From the NCBI GenBank assembly GCA_903921605.1, contig CAIXQV010000486.1, positions 1 through 22,164 on the forward strand: DNA of 22,164 nucleotides, written 5' to 3'. The position numbers and the translations under genes were made by a program. The notes under the pieces are model-generated. The model was not told the origin of the DNA, searched no databases, and was given only the letters and a program-made list of their open reading frames with translations. This DNA comes from an uncultured Planctomycetaceae bacterium (lineage in GTDB: Bacteria > Planctomycetota > Planctomycetia > Planctomycetales > Planctomycetaceae). Positions 14,418-22,164 of the stretch are shown here, piece by piece (the first letter of the stretch is position 1; every line of letters starts with the position of its first letter).

Positions 14418-15371
14418 TTCGCGGAAATCAACGTTATCAATGACCTGCCTCAGAAGCAGGTAGGCAATCGCAAGCCCGCAGCAAACGGTACTGAACTGGA
14501 CTGCTTCCACGACCCCCATACGGAACGATTCGAACCCTGCTGATAACTCCGGCGGACTCTTGGGATTCTCGTTGATGGACCGTAACGCCATTTTCCCTGT
14601 GGTCGTGACGCACATCCACGTCGCAAGACCAACAAGCTTAGCGATCACTCCGATGATGATTGCGAAAGAGACCGTTCTGCGAAATCGAGACAACACATAG
14701 CTGATACCACGACTCAGTGCTTCCGCGCCGTCAACCCGGTCAATCGCCATTGCAGACAATCCCAACAGCCAGCCAGCCAGCAAAACGAAAAGCACAATCC
14801 ACAGCATTAACGAACTCAGCCAGAACGCGATGTTCGGGATCGAAGCCGCTCCGGAAGCTCCGGAGAACCAGACGGTCACTTTTCCCGCCGCACGAAAGAC
14901 CAGCAGTCCCATCAGGCCAATGACGCTTGCCAGCGACGTCGAAACCAGAATCGGCTTCCAACAGGAAAAGCAAAAGATAGCAGTACGAAGGACTCCGGAA
15001 CGCTCTTGCCGATTAACAACCAACGCAATGAATCGCGAGATCCCAACAGCGCCGAATCCAACGCAGAGCATGTGAACAATCAGACTTAGATACGCGGCCG
15101 GTCCACGACTGCTCCCGAAGACAGCCAGTGTTTCTGCGTTCAGAATAATCTGCGTGATGGCGGACGGAACAAAGGGTGACACGGCTGATGTCAGCTCAAG
15201 CGAATCGCTGTTCGATGAAGTTCCAAAATCTATTCGGGATCCCGCGAAGGCAAAAACCGCCGCCATCAGACAAGGAATCGACCACGCCCCCCGCAGAGAT
15301 TCCAGGAGCCGCACGGAAGGAAAGGCCATCGGCAGATCGATCTGATTGATTCTCACAGCGTCCTTGTTCAT
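14400..15371 (-). CDS. Polytopic membrane protein of unknown function
   Basis: 323 residues from ATG 15371, which has GGAAGGGG about eight bases upstream; the longer reading from 15449 adds 26 residues without membrane character and is less likely. Six or seven hydrophobic segments are visible, for example SIPCLMAAVFAFAG, AAYLSLIVHMLCVGFGAVGISRFIALVV, VSTSLASVIGLMGLLVFRAAG, LSSLMLWIVLFVLLAGWLLGLSAMAI and VSFAIIIGVIAKLVGLATWMC. The segment LGLSAMAIDRVDGAEALSRGISYVLSRFRRTV resembles a motif in a group of planctomycete membrane proteins that I remember only as uncharacterised (DALSRSYSYV). No catalytic motif is evident. It is a single gene, converging on the ATP-grasp gene and divergent from DUF1501. 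Confidence 0.78.
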   Translation of the reverse strand: MNKDAVRINQIDLPMAFPSVRLLESLRGAWSIPCLMAAVFAFAGSRIDFGTSSNSDSLELTSAVSPFVPSAITQIILNAETLAVFGSSRGPAAYLSLIVHMLCVGFGAVGISRFIALVVNRQERSGVLRTAIFCFSCWKPILVSTSLASVIGLMGLLVFRAAGKVTVWFSGASGAASIPNIAFWLSSLMLWIVLFVLLAGWLLGLSAMAIDRVDGAEALSRGISYVLSRFRRTVSFAIIIGVIAKLVGLATWMCVTTTGKMALRSINENPKSPPELSAGFESFRMGVVEAVQFSTVCCGLAIAYLLLRQVIDNVDFREISDQK

Positions 15372-15757
15372 CCACGAATCCCCTTCCCGGGATTTTTCTG
15401 AGTAACTGATTTGTTGAGATGGGCAGTTCCGATCAAACCAGCACGCCACTCCAACCGTTCAATGATCCCGTCGCTGGCTCAACGCTTCGTTTGTCCCCGC
15501 AGGCTATCGTGAATGCGACGATTTGAGAACCTGGGGATCGATCGTACCCATTTTCGCCAACAGGACGGATTTGTCGAAGATCGCCCGGAACGTCAAATCC
15601 AGACTTGCGCGGGGGCCTGAATTGACGATACACTGTGGCAGCGACACCACATCGTGAATTGCGGTCGTCATTTCAGGCTTCGGCCTCCCACCTCCGGCTA
15701 ACGCAAACATCGTCCACCGATGGCTACCTGTTTTTTCCTCCCGGGGATCCTCGTCCC
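15372..15757. other. Divergent intergenic region, about 385 bp
   Basis: The region separates the minus-strand membrane protein from the DUF1501 gene. It contains the ribosome binding sites of both (GGAAGGGG read on the minus strand, GGGGA about ten bases before 15758) and a tiny TTCG-loop hairpin near 15674. Open frames on both strands here show no recognisable protein. No convincing promoter was found. Confidence 0.6.
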
Positions 15758-17182
15758 ATGAGCCTGCAGAATCCTCACGGCATTCCTCGCCGATCGTTTC
15801 TTGTTGCATCCGGGATGGGATTTGCCGGACTCAAGTTCGGTCGCCCGGTTGAAGCTCGAGATACCGCCGGAGCGGCCAGCTCACCGGGAACAGCGAAGTC
15901 CACAATTCTCTTCTTCCTGAGTGGCGGAGCGTCTCACCTGGATATGTGGGACATGAAACCGACCGCTCCGCTGGAGTATCGCGGACCCTTTCAGCCGATC
16001 GCGACATCAGCTCCGGGAGTGGTCCTCAGCGAACATCTGCCGCTACTGGCTCGCCAGGCTCATCATCTGGCGGTGATCAATTCGATCGGTGGATCTGTCA
16101 GCACCAATGATCATCACGCTGGCTACTACTACAATCTGACCGGACATGTTCCTGATCCAACATTCCTTTCCCTGGGGAATAGCCGCACGCCGTATCCTTC
16201 GGACTGGCCTTATATGGGAACGGTCGTGGCGGCGAAGCGACCACCGCATCCTCAGTTAACCAACGCGATTACTTTGCCGCACATGGAAGGCGCACCGGCT
16301 TATACTCGCCCCGGTCAGTTCTCTGCTCGTCTGGGCATTGAACACGATCCCCTTTACGTTGATGGCTCTCGCGAGAATCCACTGAAGTTTCATGCGCCGG
16401 CTCTGGTACTGGACGGCGACGTGTCCCAGCAGCGACTAAACAATCGTGGATCATTATTGAAACAGATCGATGCGGCTCATCGAGAATTCGATCAGTATGC
16501 CGGAGTTCAAAAATGGAACCGCCAGCAGGCTCGCGCCATGTCGCTGCTGATGGCATCCGGTACTACGGAAGCGTTTGACCTCTCAACAGAACCCGTCTCA
16601 GTTCGCCAACGCTACGGCGAAGGCATCAACGGAACAAGTTTGCTGTTGGCGCGCCGCCTGGTCGAAGCGGGCGTCCCCTTCGTCACAGTCTTCTGGAAAG
16701 GTGATGAAAAAGCCGCCAACGATCGCAAGTGTGCCAGTGGTGGCGGCTGGGATACTCATGGCAATAACTTTGGCTGTCTCAAGGATGACTTGCTGCCTCA
16801 GTTTGACCGAGGTTTCTCTGCGTTGGTTGAAGACCTTGCGGATCGCGGCATGCTGGACGAGACTTTGCTTCTTGTCACCAGTGAAATGGGACGCAAGCCA
16901 AAGATTGGCGATCCGCGTTCCGGTGGCGTGACCGGTGCTGGGCGAGATCACTGGACGCATTGCCTGACGGATATCATGGCTGGAGGAGGATTGCGAGGCG
17001 GGCAGACCTATGGTTCCAGCGATCGCTACGGAGAATATCCTTCCGAGAAACCTCTGACCCCCGCAGATATCACGAAGACCGTTTACCATGCCATGGGCAT
17101 TACTGACCTGCAGGCCTTTGACGCTGAGAATCGCCCATACGATCTGCTGGCTGAAGGCAGTGTGATTTCGGATCTGTTCTGA
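15758..17182 (+). CDS. Tat-exported DUF1501 protein
   Basis: 474 residues from ATG 15758. The N-terminus is a Tat signal (IPRRSFLVASGMGFAG), which requires this start or one very near it; the upstream extension to 15635 has no supporting features. DUF1501 hallmarks are FFLSGGASHLDMWDMKP, NDHHAGYYYNLTGH, RYGEGINGTSLLLARRLVEAGVPFVTVFWKG, GGGWDTHGNNF, LLVTSEMGRKPKIGD, GRDHWTHCLTDIMAGGGLRGGQTYGSSDRYGEYP and the C-terminal DITKTVYHAMGI. The family belongs to the alkaline-phosphatase-like fold and is expanded in planctomycetes, where it is usually next to a DUF1549/DUF1553 cytochrome-type gene; no such partner is present. The exact reaction is not established. A weak terminator-like hairpin follows the stop. 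Confidence 0.93.
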   Translation: MSLQNPHGIPRRSFLVASGMGFAGLKFGRPVEARDTAGAASSPGTAKSTILFFLSGGASHLDMWDMKPTAPLEYRGPFQPIATSAPGVVLSEHLPLLARQAHHLAVINSIGGSVSTNDHHAGYYYNLTGHVPDPTFLSLGNSRTPYPSDWPYMGTVVAAKRPPHPQLTNAITLPHMEGAPAYTRPGQFSARLGIEHDPLYVDGSRENPLKFHAPALVLDGDVSQQRLNNRGSLLKQIDAAHREFDQYAGVQKWNRQQARAMSLLMASGTTEAFDLSTEPVSVRQRYGEGINGTSLLLARRLVEAGVPFVTVFWKGDEKAANDRKCASGGGWDTHGNNFGCLKDDLLPQFDRGFSALVEDLADRGMLDETLLLVTSEMGRKPKIGDPRSGGVTGAGRDHWTHCLTDIMAGGGLRGGQTYGSSDRYGEYPSEKPLTPADITKTVYHAMGITDLQAFDAENRPYDLLAEGSVISDLF

Positions 17183-17210
17183 GGGCCATAACGCCCTGTT
17201 CTCTTTGGTT
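17182..17210 (+). terminator. Weak terminator-like hairpin after DUF1501
   Basis: agggc (17182-17186) and gccct (17193-17197) form a 5-bp G/C-rich stem with a 6-base loop, starting at the last base of the stop codon. The sequence after it is GTTCTCTTTGGTTT, moderately U-rich. The stem is short, so this is tentative. Confidence 0.35.
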
Positions 17211-17357
17211 TAGTAGACGCGTCCGCAGACCAGGGACTTCACGGGGTGTTGATCTAATCCCAACCCGCTGCGTGAGCGAGGGATTGTTGTTGAAAGCGCG
17301 GCAACTTTTATCCCTCACTGACGTTTCGGGTTGTGAAAACCCATTAAACTCGAGCGC

Positions 17358-17414
17358 AAAAAAGAAGCGGACAGTTGCCTGTCCGCTTCGTTCATGTCTT
17401 TGCCCCGACATGAA
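17358..17414 (-). terminator. Two adjacent hairpins; first is a terminator for minus-strand transcripts
   Basis: gaagcggacag (17364-17374) and ctgtccgcttc (17379-17389) make a perfect 11-bp stem with a TTGC loop. On the minus strand it is followed by TTTTTT (complement of the A-run 17358-17363), the classical intrinsic terminator form. Immediately to its right ttcatgtc (17391-17398) and gacatgaa (17407-17414) form a second 8-bp stem. A minus-strand transcript from the ygiQ/HtrA-remnant region would end here. Confidence 0.6.
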
Positions 17415-17626
17415 TGGGGTCGTCTGTTCGTCCTTTTCCTTCTTCAGGAGGCGGGGCCCTTATTCCTCGCTTGCTAACTGGTACGCTGATCAATTGCGTG
17501 CCGTTGGAAGTTTTTTACAAGAAGAACAAATCGGCGTTTTTCTTTCAACGGCCCGCTGCAAAGCTAAGCCCGGAAATCCCGGCGAGCGCACCGTCCGTGC
17601 CGTGTTCCGGAAGTCAGCAGTTTTTA

Positions 17627-17685
17627 GGCAAAAAAATGATTGGGCAAAAAAGCACTGGCCATTTTTTGCCCAGTCATTTTTTGCC
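17627..17685. repeat. Imperfect inverted repeat with A/T tracts (GGGCAAAAAATGA type)
   Basis: The left arm 17627-17651 (ggc, seven A, tgattgggc, six A) and right arm 17662-17685 are inverted repeats that differ by one extra A and one base change, with a loop of about ten bases. Within the right half, attttttgccca is directly repeated (17661-17672 and 17676-17687). The structure would make a long hairpin in RNA of either strand. I recall similar GGGCAAAAAATGA repeats as dispersed intergenic elements in planctomycete genomes, but this is memory, not a search. Confidence 0.7.
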
Positions 17686-17706
17686 CATAACGCTTTCGTT
17701 CGATGA

Positions 17707-17928
17707 TCAAACTGAGCCCGGCAGCGGGGCGTTGTTTTCTTTCGCTGCCTGCAGGCCTTTTTCAAAGTCTTCCAGCGTCACTGAAACCTCATCGGCGCCG
17801 TGCACAACATGCGTGTTGGTTATAACGAGGCCATCAGAGGAAATAATGAGACCGGAACCTTCGCCAGTGGTGATCCCCTGAGAGCCCCCGTCCTGCTGTT
17901 GCTCGACGGCAGGGTCTGTTTGGCGCAC
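17707..17928 (-). pseudogene. HtrA/DegP-like trypsin protease remnant
   Basis: A 73-codon open frame from a GTG at 17928 contains [31 protein letters not shown], which matches the catalytic-histidine region of HtrA-type serine proteases (GSG..I...G..ITN.HVV..AD...V.L). After VTL the sequence changes to [21 protein letters not shown] and stops, so the Asp and Ser of the triad, the rest of the protease domain and any PDZ domain are missing; there is also no export signal. The frame is open upstream to the stop of the radical SAM gene (18004) and is the same frame as that gene. I interpret it as a degraded fragment left by deletion or transposition. A small functional peptide cannot be excluded. 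Confidence 0.6.
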
Positions 17929-18003
17929 GGCGAAATCCTTTCGACAAATCCTCCGCGTGAGCCCGCGTTGGAGGTCGCTCGGCTGCTTCGTCCGTAAACT
18001 CCG

Positions 18004-20118
18004 CTAATCCTTCGCGCTGGATCGTCCCGGACGGTACCCCTTGCCCGGCGCGTTGCGTGACTGCTTCTTTGAACCCTTGCCTTTCGGTTTGGATCCCTCC
18101 GCCGCTGGAATCGTGTGCACGTAATCCCCGCGGACACGAGTGTTCGCTTCTGAGCGTCGCTTGTCGAGTGCTTCTTTGGGCGGACTGGCAGGGATCAGGC
18201 AGTCGCACCCGGAACCGATCAGATCCTGTCGACCGGCCTGCTCCAGAGCCTTGCGAACGTCAAAATAATTCTCCGGCTTGAAGAACTGCATCAACGCACG
18301 TTGCAACTTGCGGTCTCGCAGGTGCTGAGCCACATACACGGGCTTCTTTGTGAAGGGATCAATGCCCGTGTAATACATCGCAGTCGCCACATCGAACGGA
18401 GCAGGGATGAAGTCCTGCACCTGGTCCGGTCGATAGTGATTGCGTTTCAAAAACAGAGCCAGATCAATCATTGCATTCAGGTCACTGCCAGGATGGCTGG
18501 CAATGTAATACGGGATGATATACTGCTTCTTGCCAGCTGCTTTGGATTCACGATCAAACACTTCGGCGAACTGATCGAAGTCGTCGCTGGCTGGTTTCCG
18601 CATCAGCTCCAGCACACCCGCATCGGAATGTTCCGGAGCGACCTTCAGATGTCCGCCTACGTGATGCCGAACGAGATCCTTCATGTATTCCGGAGATCGT
18701 CGGGCCAGATCCATGCGAATTCCGCTGGCAACGAACACCTTCTTGATGCCCGGGGTTTCACGTGCATCCTTCATCAGCTTGACCAGCGGTCCGTGGTCCG
18801 TACCCAGCAGTTTGCAGATCGTTGGGTGGACACAGGACTGCCGTCGGCATTTGGCCTCGACTTCAGGTCGACTGCATCGCATCTCATACATATTGGCTGT
18901 CGGCCCGCCAATGTCGCTGATCACGCCTTTGAACTGAGGATCCTCGGTCATCGTCTTGATTTCACCGAGCACTGATTCGTGACTTCGAGACTGAATAATG
19001 CGTCCCTGATGCGTCGTGATCGAACAGAACGTGCAGCCGCCAAAACAGCCACGCATGATGGTGACCGAGTCCTTGATCATCTCAAACGCAGGGATCTTTT
19101 CGGTATACGAATGATGCGGACGTCGCGTATACGGCATGCCATAAATTGCATCCATCGCGGGCTTGGAAATCGGCAAGCGAGGCGGATTGCAAACAACCGC
19201 CTGACGATCGTGAAACTGGACGAGACCTTTGGCGTTGTAAGGATTGGTTTCGTTGTGAATGATCTTCGTGGCTTCGGCGAACTGCATCTTGTCCGAAGCG
19301 ACCATTTCAAAACTCGGCAATCGCAGGAACTCGGGCGACTTGGAATCATCGCCGAACTTTTCGTCTGACTCCTTTGCCCCCAGGACATAGGCCATCCCGC
19401 GCATATCGCGAAGGTCGCGGACGGTTTCGCCAGCAGCCAGTCGGCGAGCGATCTCCAGAATGGTGTCTTCACCCATTCCGAATCCCACAAGATCGGCCTT
19501 GGCATCCAAAAGAATCGAACGGCGAACTTTGTCGCTCCAGTAATCGTAGTGAGCCAGTCGTCGCAACGAAGCTTCCACACCGCCAGCAATCACCGGCACA
19601 CCGGGGAATGCTTCTCGAGCCCGCTGACAGTAGCCCAGAGTTGCTCGATCGGGACGAAGACCGATACGTCCGCCGGGCGAATATGCATCATCGTTGCGGA
19701 CTTTGCGGTTCGCCGTGTAGTGGTTAATCATCGAATCCATATTCCCCGCGCTGATCGCGAAGAATAGTCGTGGCTTCCCAAAGGTCTTCCATGCATCGCA
19801 GGATCGCCAGTCCGGCTGACTGACAATGCCCACTTTAAAACCGCCGGCCTCCAGAGTTCTTCCGAGAATGGCCATCGCGAAGCTGGGATGATCGATGTAC
19901 GCATCGCCGGTGATGATCACAACGTCGAGCTCATCCCAGCCGCGTTCTGTCGCCTCGGCCATGGTCATTGGCAGCGGCTTTGCATCCCGCGCGCGGCGAT
20001 CCTGGATTTTCAAAGCGGCCAGCGGATCGGCGTCGGCCACGGAAGAATTGAGAATTGGAAGGCTGATTTTCGTAGAGGTTGTCATGCCGCGGATGATATC
20101 AGCCTCCCGGGCAGTCAT
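18004..20118 (-). CDS. ygiQ: YgiQ-family radical SAM protein
   Basis: 704 residues. The N-terminal part ([129 protein letters not shown]) is the signature of YgiQ. The 4Fe-4S/SAM cluster motif CFGGCTFC is at 358-365 (Cys358, Cys362, Cys365). The C-terminal domain ([31 protein letters not shown]) is also typical, and the last 30 residues are a basic tail rich in Lys, Gly and Ser. The family is cytoplasmic; the biochemical reaction is not established. The length is near the usual 600-740. An internal ATG at 20085 (MTTSTKIS) is an equally possible start; neither has a clear ribosome binding site. The TPR gene lies 67 bp upstream on the same strand. Confidence 0.95.
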   Translation of the reverse strand: MTAREADIIRGMTTSTKISLPILNSSVADADPLAALKIQDRRARDAKPLPMTMAEATERGWDELDVVIITGDAYIDHPSFAMAILGRTLEAGGFKVGIVSQPDWRSCDAWKTFGKPRLFFAISAGNMDSMINHYTANRKVRNDDAYSPGGRIGLRPDRATLGYCQRAREAFPGVPVIAGGVEASLRRLAHYDYWSDKVRRSILLDAKADLVGFGMGEDTILEIARRLAAGETVRDLRDMRGMAYVLGAKESDEKFGDDSKSPEFLRLPSFEMVASDKMQFAEATKIIHNETNPYNAKGLVQFHDRQAVVCNPPRLPISKPAMDAIYGMPYTRRPHHSYTEKIPAFEMIKDSVTIMRGCFGGCTFCSITTHQGRIIQSRSHESVLGEIKTMTEDPQFKGVISDIGGPTANMYEMRCSRPEVEAKCRRQSCVHPTICKLLGTDHGPLVKLMKDARETPGIKKVFVASGIRMDLARRSPEYMKDLVRHHVGGHLKVAPEHSDAGVLELMRKPASDDFDQFAEVFDRESKAAGKKQYIIPYYIASHPGSDLNAMIDLALFLKRNHYRPDQVQDFIPAPFDVATAMYYTGIDPFTKKPVYVAQHLRDRKLQRALMQFFKPENYFDVRKALEQAGRQDLIGSGCDCLIPASPPKEALDKRRSEANTRVRGDYVHTIPAAEGSKPKGKGSKKQSRNAPGKGYRPGRSSAKD

Positions 20119-20185
20119 CTACGAGTGATCTGGCTGTGTCCCGGAGATTCGAAAAACGTTCACCGTTGGGTGATTTGCAAGGGGG

Positions 20186-22164
20186 CTATTCCGTCGCTTT
20201 GCTTCGCCAGGGCAGGCTTTTCTGGAACTCGCCCAGCATCGCCTTGACAATCTCCTGATTACCCGCAGGAGTCAGCGCGATCGTTTTTTGCATCACTTCG
20301 ATCGCCTCGGGGAAGCGTTTGAGTTCGGCGAAGGCGGCCGCTTTTATCGCGAGATAGTTCCACTGTTGGTTCTGTGTGCGGTCACAGATTTCCGTGGAGA
20401 TTCGCAGTGACTCCTGACCATTTCGAAGGGATTCCGTGACTGCTGTGGCATAAATCCACGCCACGCCGTCCAGAATGCTATCGGATGGTTTTGACTTTAA
20501 CGACGAAAGGAGCAGTTGCAACGCCTCCTGTTCCCGCCCACTCTCCATGAAGGCGACCCCCAATAGACCGTGAATTCGTGTGATGTCCGGGTCCATTTTG
20601 TGGACGGCTTCGTATTGAACCATGGCTTCGTTGAGCTTTTGGTTCTGAGCCAGTGCGTCCGCGAGCATCAGTCGAGAAGCCACGTTGGCCGGTTCCAGTT
20701 CAATGACTTTTGTGAGATATTCGATTGTTTCTTCGGGGCTGGCATCCATAGAGGGAGGTGATGGAGTCTGCATTTTTCGAATGCGGATGTCACTGATGCG
20801 GATTTCGCCCATGTCAACTTCCCAGACATTGGCACCAAAGCTCAGCTGGCCATTGGCGCGGAAGTCGCTGACAGGTCGCACCGGGACAAGTGATTTGTTG
20901 ACGAACAGGCGATATTGACCTGTCCATATCTGGAGTCCCATCATGGCCTTGTCCTCCAGCCCATCCAGATAATAGGTCTGACGCTGAACTCCGTTTGGCA
21001 GATACGTTCCGGCAACTCGAGGATGGTTATCTGTGACAAACGTCATGCCACCGGGCTCTCCCAGGAGTACGGCTTGTGAGACGAGGCCGACATTCACACC
21101 GATGCGATCGAAGAACTGGTCGCCTCGAATTCGTTCGAGTGTAACCTGCAACTCATAGGGCGGCGCAAAGACAACGCGAGGAATCGCCAGAGGGGTTGAA
21201 TCGCCGCGCGTCAAATTAGAAAGGCGAAGTGACGACGGGCTTTCGACTGTCGCTGTACACTCCTGAATTCTCCAGTGATTCAGTTCAGGATCGAATGGCA
21301 GGTCAACCCATTCTCCGGACAGAAATTTCTTTTGCAGTGTGAGGCTGTATTCGCGCTCGGCGAGGTACATTGTCGCCCGCAGAACCTGGTTCTTCTGTTT
21401 GGCGTCAGAGACCACTTTGATGGCCTGATCAAGTTCTTCTTCCGTTGCACTGCGGGGGATGCCGCCGCCGAATCGCTTTTCGATTTCCACCAGCGGAGCC
21501 GCATCAGGTTCCGCCAATGCGTAGGCACTTGATGCCGCAAGCGGCGGATCCTGAAGAATGTTGAGCATTGGCTTGATCAATGGAGGACCGTCGATCTTAT
21601 CAAGTGCCGCTTTTGCTTCAGCATATCTGTCGTTTCGAATGAGCACAGCCGCCTGAAAACTGGCCTGATTCTTCCACTGGAGGGCCGTTCGTTCGATATT
21701 GTTTTCCGTTCCCCAATGATCCATAGCCGCCCAGAAGTCAGTCAGTATTTTCACATACGAGGGAGTCTCCCACGGCTTTCCTCCGCTGGTCTCTTTCGCG
21801 ATTTGTGAGATGCAGTCAACCAGCGTGTAAGGCACGGCCGTTTCGAAAGCTTTGGTCGCAGCGCACTCTTCGCCAAACGCGAGTAACTCTTCATGGGAGC
21901 CGCCCCATCGCGGCAGCAGGGCGTACATAAACGTTTCATAGGAGGGCATGAAATCGAACTGTGCCCGACATGACAGTTCAAACCAATTTCGGGGCGACCA
22001 TCGTTCAGCAGCCCGATTACCATTCGCGAGTGCTGTCATGTTCCATGCCGCGTGGGGCAGGTCCGGACGCAATAGCCATGCCTTGCGGAAATGCAGTGAG
22101 GCCGCAGAACCACCGGCCTTGATTGCAGGCAGGTTACTTTCCTTGACAGAATCAATAAACCCCA
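20186..22164 (-). CDS. Large TPR protein, N-terminus beyond the window
   Basis: At least 659 codons; the frame is open to the right edge (reading ...GFIDSVKESNLPAIKAGGSAASLHFRKAWLLRPDLPHAAWN...), so the protein is partial and the TTG at 22072 is not a real start. The visible N-terminal part contains LLPRWGGSHEELLAFGEECAATKAFETAVPYTLVDCISQIAKE, a motif recalling planctomycete TPR proteins with a DUF4034-like region (weak). A central beta-rich segment follows (about 21300-20800), with FDRIGVNVGLVSQAVLLGEPGG and DGLEDKAMMGLQIWTGQYRLFVNKSLVPV, likely a lectin-like domain. C-terminal tetratricopeptide repeats run from about 20760 to the end (TIEYLTKVIELEPANVASRLMLADALAQNQKLNEAMVQYEAVHKMDPD, AIEVMQKTIALTPAG). 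It is probably a protein-interaction scaffold. Function and partners are unknown. Confidence 0.85.
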   Translation of the reverse strand, partial: GFIDSVKESNLPAIKAGGSAASLHFRKAWLLRPDLPHAAWNMTALANGNRAAERWSPRNWFELSCRAQFDFMPSYETFMYALLPRWGGSHEELLAFGEECAATKAFETAVPYTLVDCISQIAKETSGGKPWETPSYVKILTDFWAAMDHWGTENNIERTALQWKNQASFQAAVLIRNDRYAEAKAALDKIDGPPLIKPMLNILQDPPLAASSAYALAEPDAAPLVEIEKRFGGGIPRSATEEELDQAIKVVSDAKQKNQVLRATMYLAEREYSLTLQKKFLSGEWVDLPFDPELNHWRIQECTATVESPSSLRLSNLTRGDSTPLAIPRVVFAPPYELQVTLERIRGDQFFDRIGVNVGLVSQAVLLGEPGGMTFVTDNHPRVAGTYLPNGVQRQTYYLDGLEDKAMMGLQIWTGQYRLFVNKSLVPVRPVSDFRANGQLSFGANVWEVDMGEIRISDIRIRKMQTPSPPSMDASPEETIEYLTKVIELEPANVASRLMLADALAQNQKLNEAMVQYEAVHKMDPDITRIHGLLGVAFMESGREQEALQLLLSSLKSKPSDSILDGVAWIYATAVTESLRNGQESLRISTEICDRTQNQQWNYLAIKAAAFAELKRFPEAIEVMQKTIALTPAGNQEIVKAMLGEFQKSLPWRSKATE

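Larger units (their letters stand above)
17183..17706. other. Gene-free stretch with several inverted repeats, about 520 bp
   Basis: There is no credible gene. The stretch holds two back-to-back hairpins (17364-17414) and a long A/T-tract inverted repeat (17627-17685), listed separately. Together with the truncated protease gene next to it, it looks like decayed or repeat-invaded sequence. Short ORFs here translate the repeats themselves (for example NDWAKKHWPFFAQSFF) and are not taken as genes. Confidence 0.65.

Noticed and set aside
15635..15757. N-terminal extension of the DUF1501 protein
   Set aside because: It would place 41 residues before the Tat signal. The twin-arginine motif must be near the N-terminus, and ATG 15758 has a suitable upstream GGGGA.
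15504..15809. Minus-strand open frame upstream of DUF1501
   Set aside because: There is no recognisable protein or ribosome binding site, and it overlaps the Tat signal of DUF1501.
17414..17881. Plus-strand open frames through the repeat region
   Set aside because: They translate inverted repeats and the antisense of the protease remnant. There is no homology and no ribosome binding site.

Overview
The window looks like chromosomal DNA of a planctomycete (Planctomycetota, probably order Planctomycetales). The evidence is a set of lineage-typical genes: a formaldehyde-activating-enzyme homologue in a non-methanogen, a Tat-exported DUF1501 protein, a DUF6807 (PmoA-type) protein, a very large membrane Ser/Thr kinase with the N-terminal recruitment region common in planctomycetes, and a large TPR protein. 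Genes are mostly monocistronic or in pairs, on both strands, with long intergenic gaps. I see no tRNA, rRNA, CRISPR array or intact mobile element.

Layout. 1-150 is a 15-bp tandem repeat that runs off the left edge. 203-2440 (+) is a motA-like stator gene followed by two single-pass membrane proteins in MotB position that lack recognisable MotB signatures. 2484-4208 (-) carries a DUF6807 protein and a Fae homologue. 4605-6644 (+) is a secreted protein of unknown function. 6863-8452 (-) is an SLC13/DASS-type anion symporter. 8837-14372 (+) holds a small secreted Gly/Tyr/His-rich protein, a 1176-residue membrane Ser/Thr kinase and a circularly permuted ATP-grasp protein 30 bp behind the kinase. 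14400-15371 (-) is a polytopic membrane protein. 15758-17182 (+) is DUF1501. 17183-17706 is a gene-free stretch rich in inverted repeats. 17707-17928 (-) is an HtrA-like protease remnant. 18004-20118 (-) is a YgiQ-type radical SAM protein. 20186-22164 (-) is a TPR protein whose N-terminus lies outside the window.

The most interesting signal is the leader of the kinase gene. The 9-mer GCAGCAATG and its complement occur four times between 9212 and 9353, arranged as two hairpins (13-bp and 18-bp perfect stems). The last copy contains the start codon of the kinase. Arms 2 and 3 can also pair with each other, which is the geometry of an attenuator or translational switch. The kinase and the ATP-grasp protein behind it are probably co-expressed. 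Other points of interest are the aspartate-less MotB-position proteins, the Fae homologue lacking the active-site histidine by eye alignment, and the protease remnant with its adjacent A/T-tract inverted repeat.

All alignments were done by eye from memory of the families. No database search or folding calculation was run.
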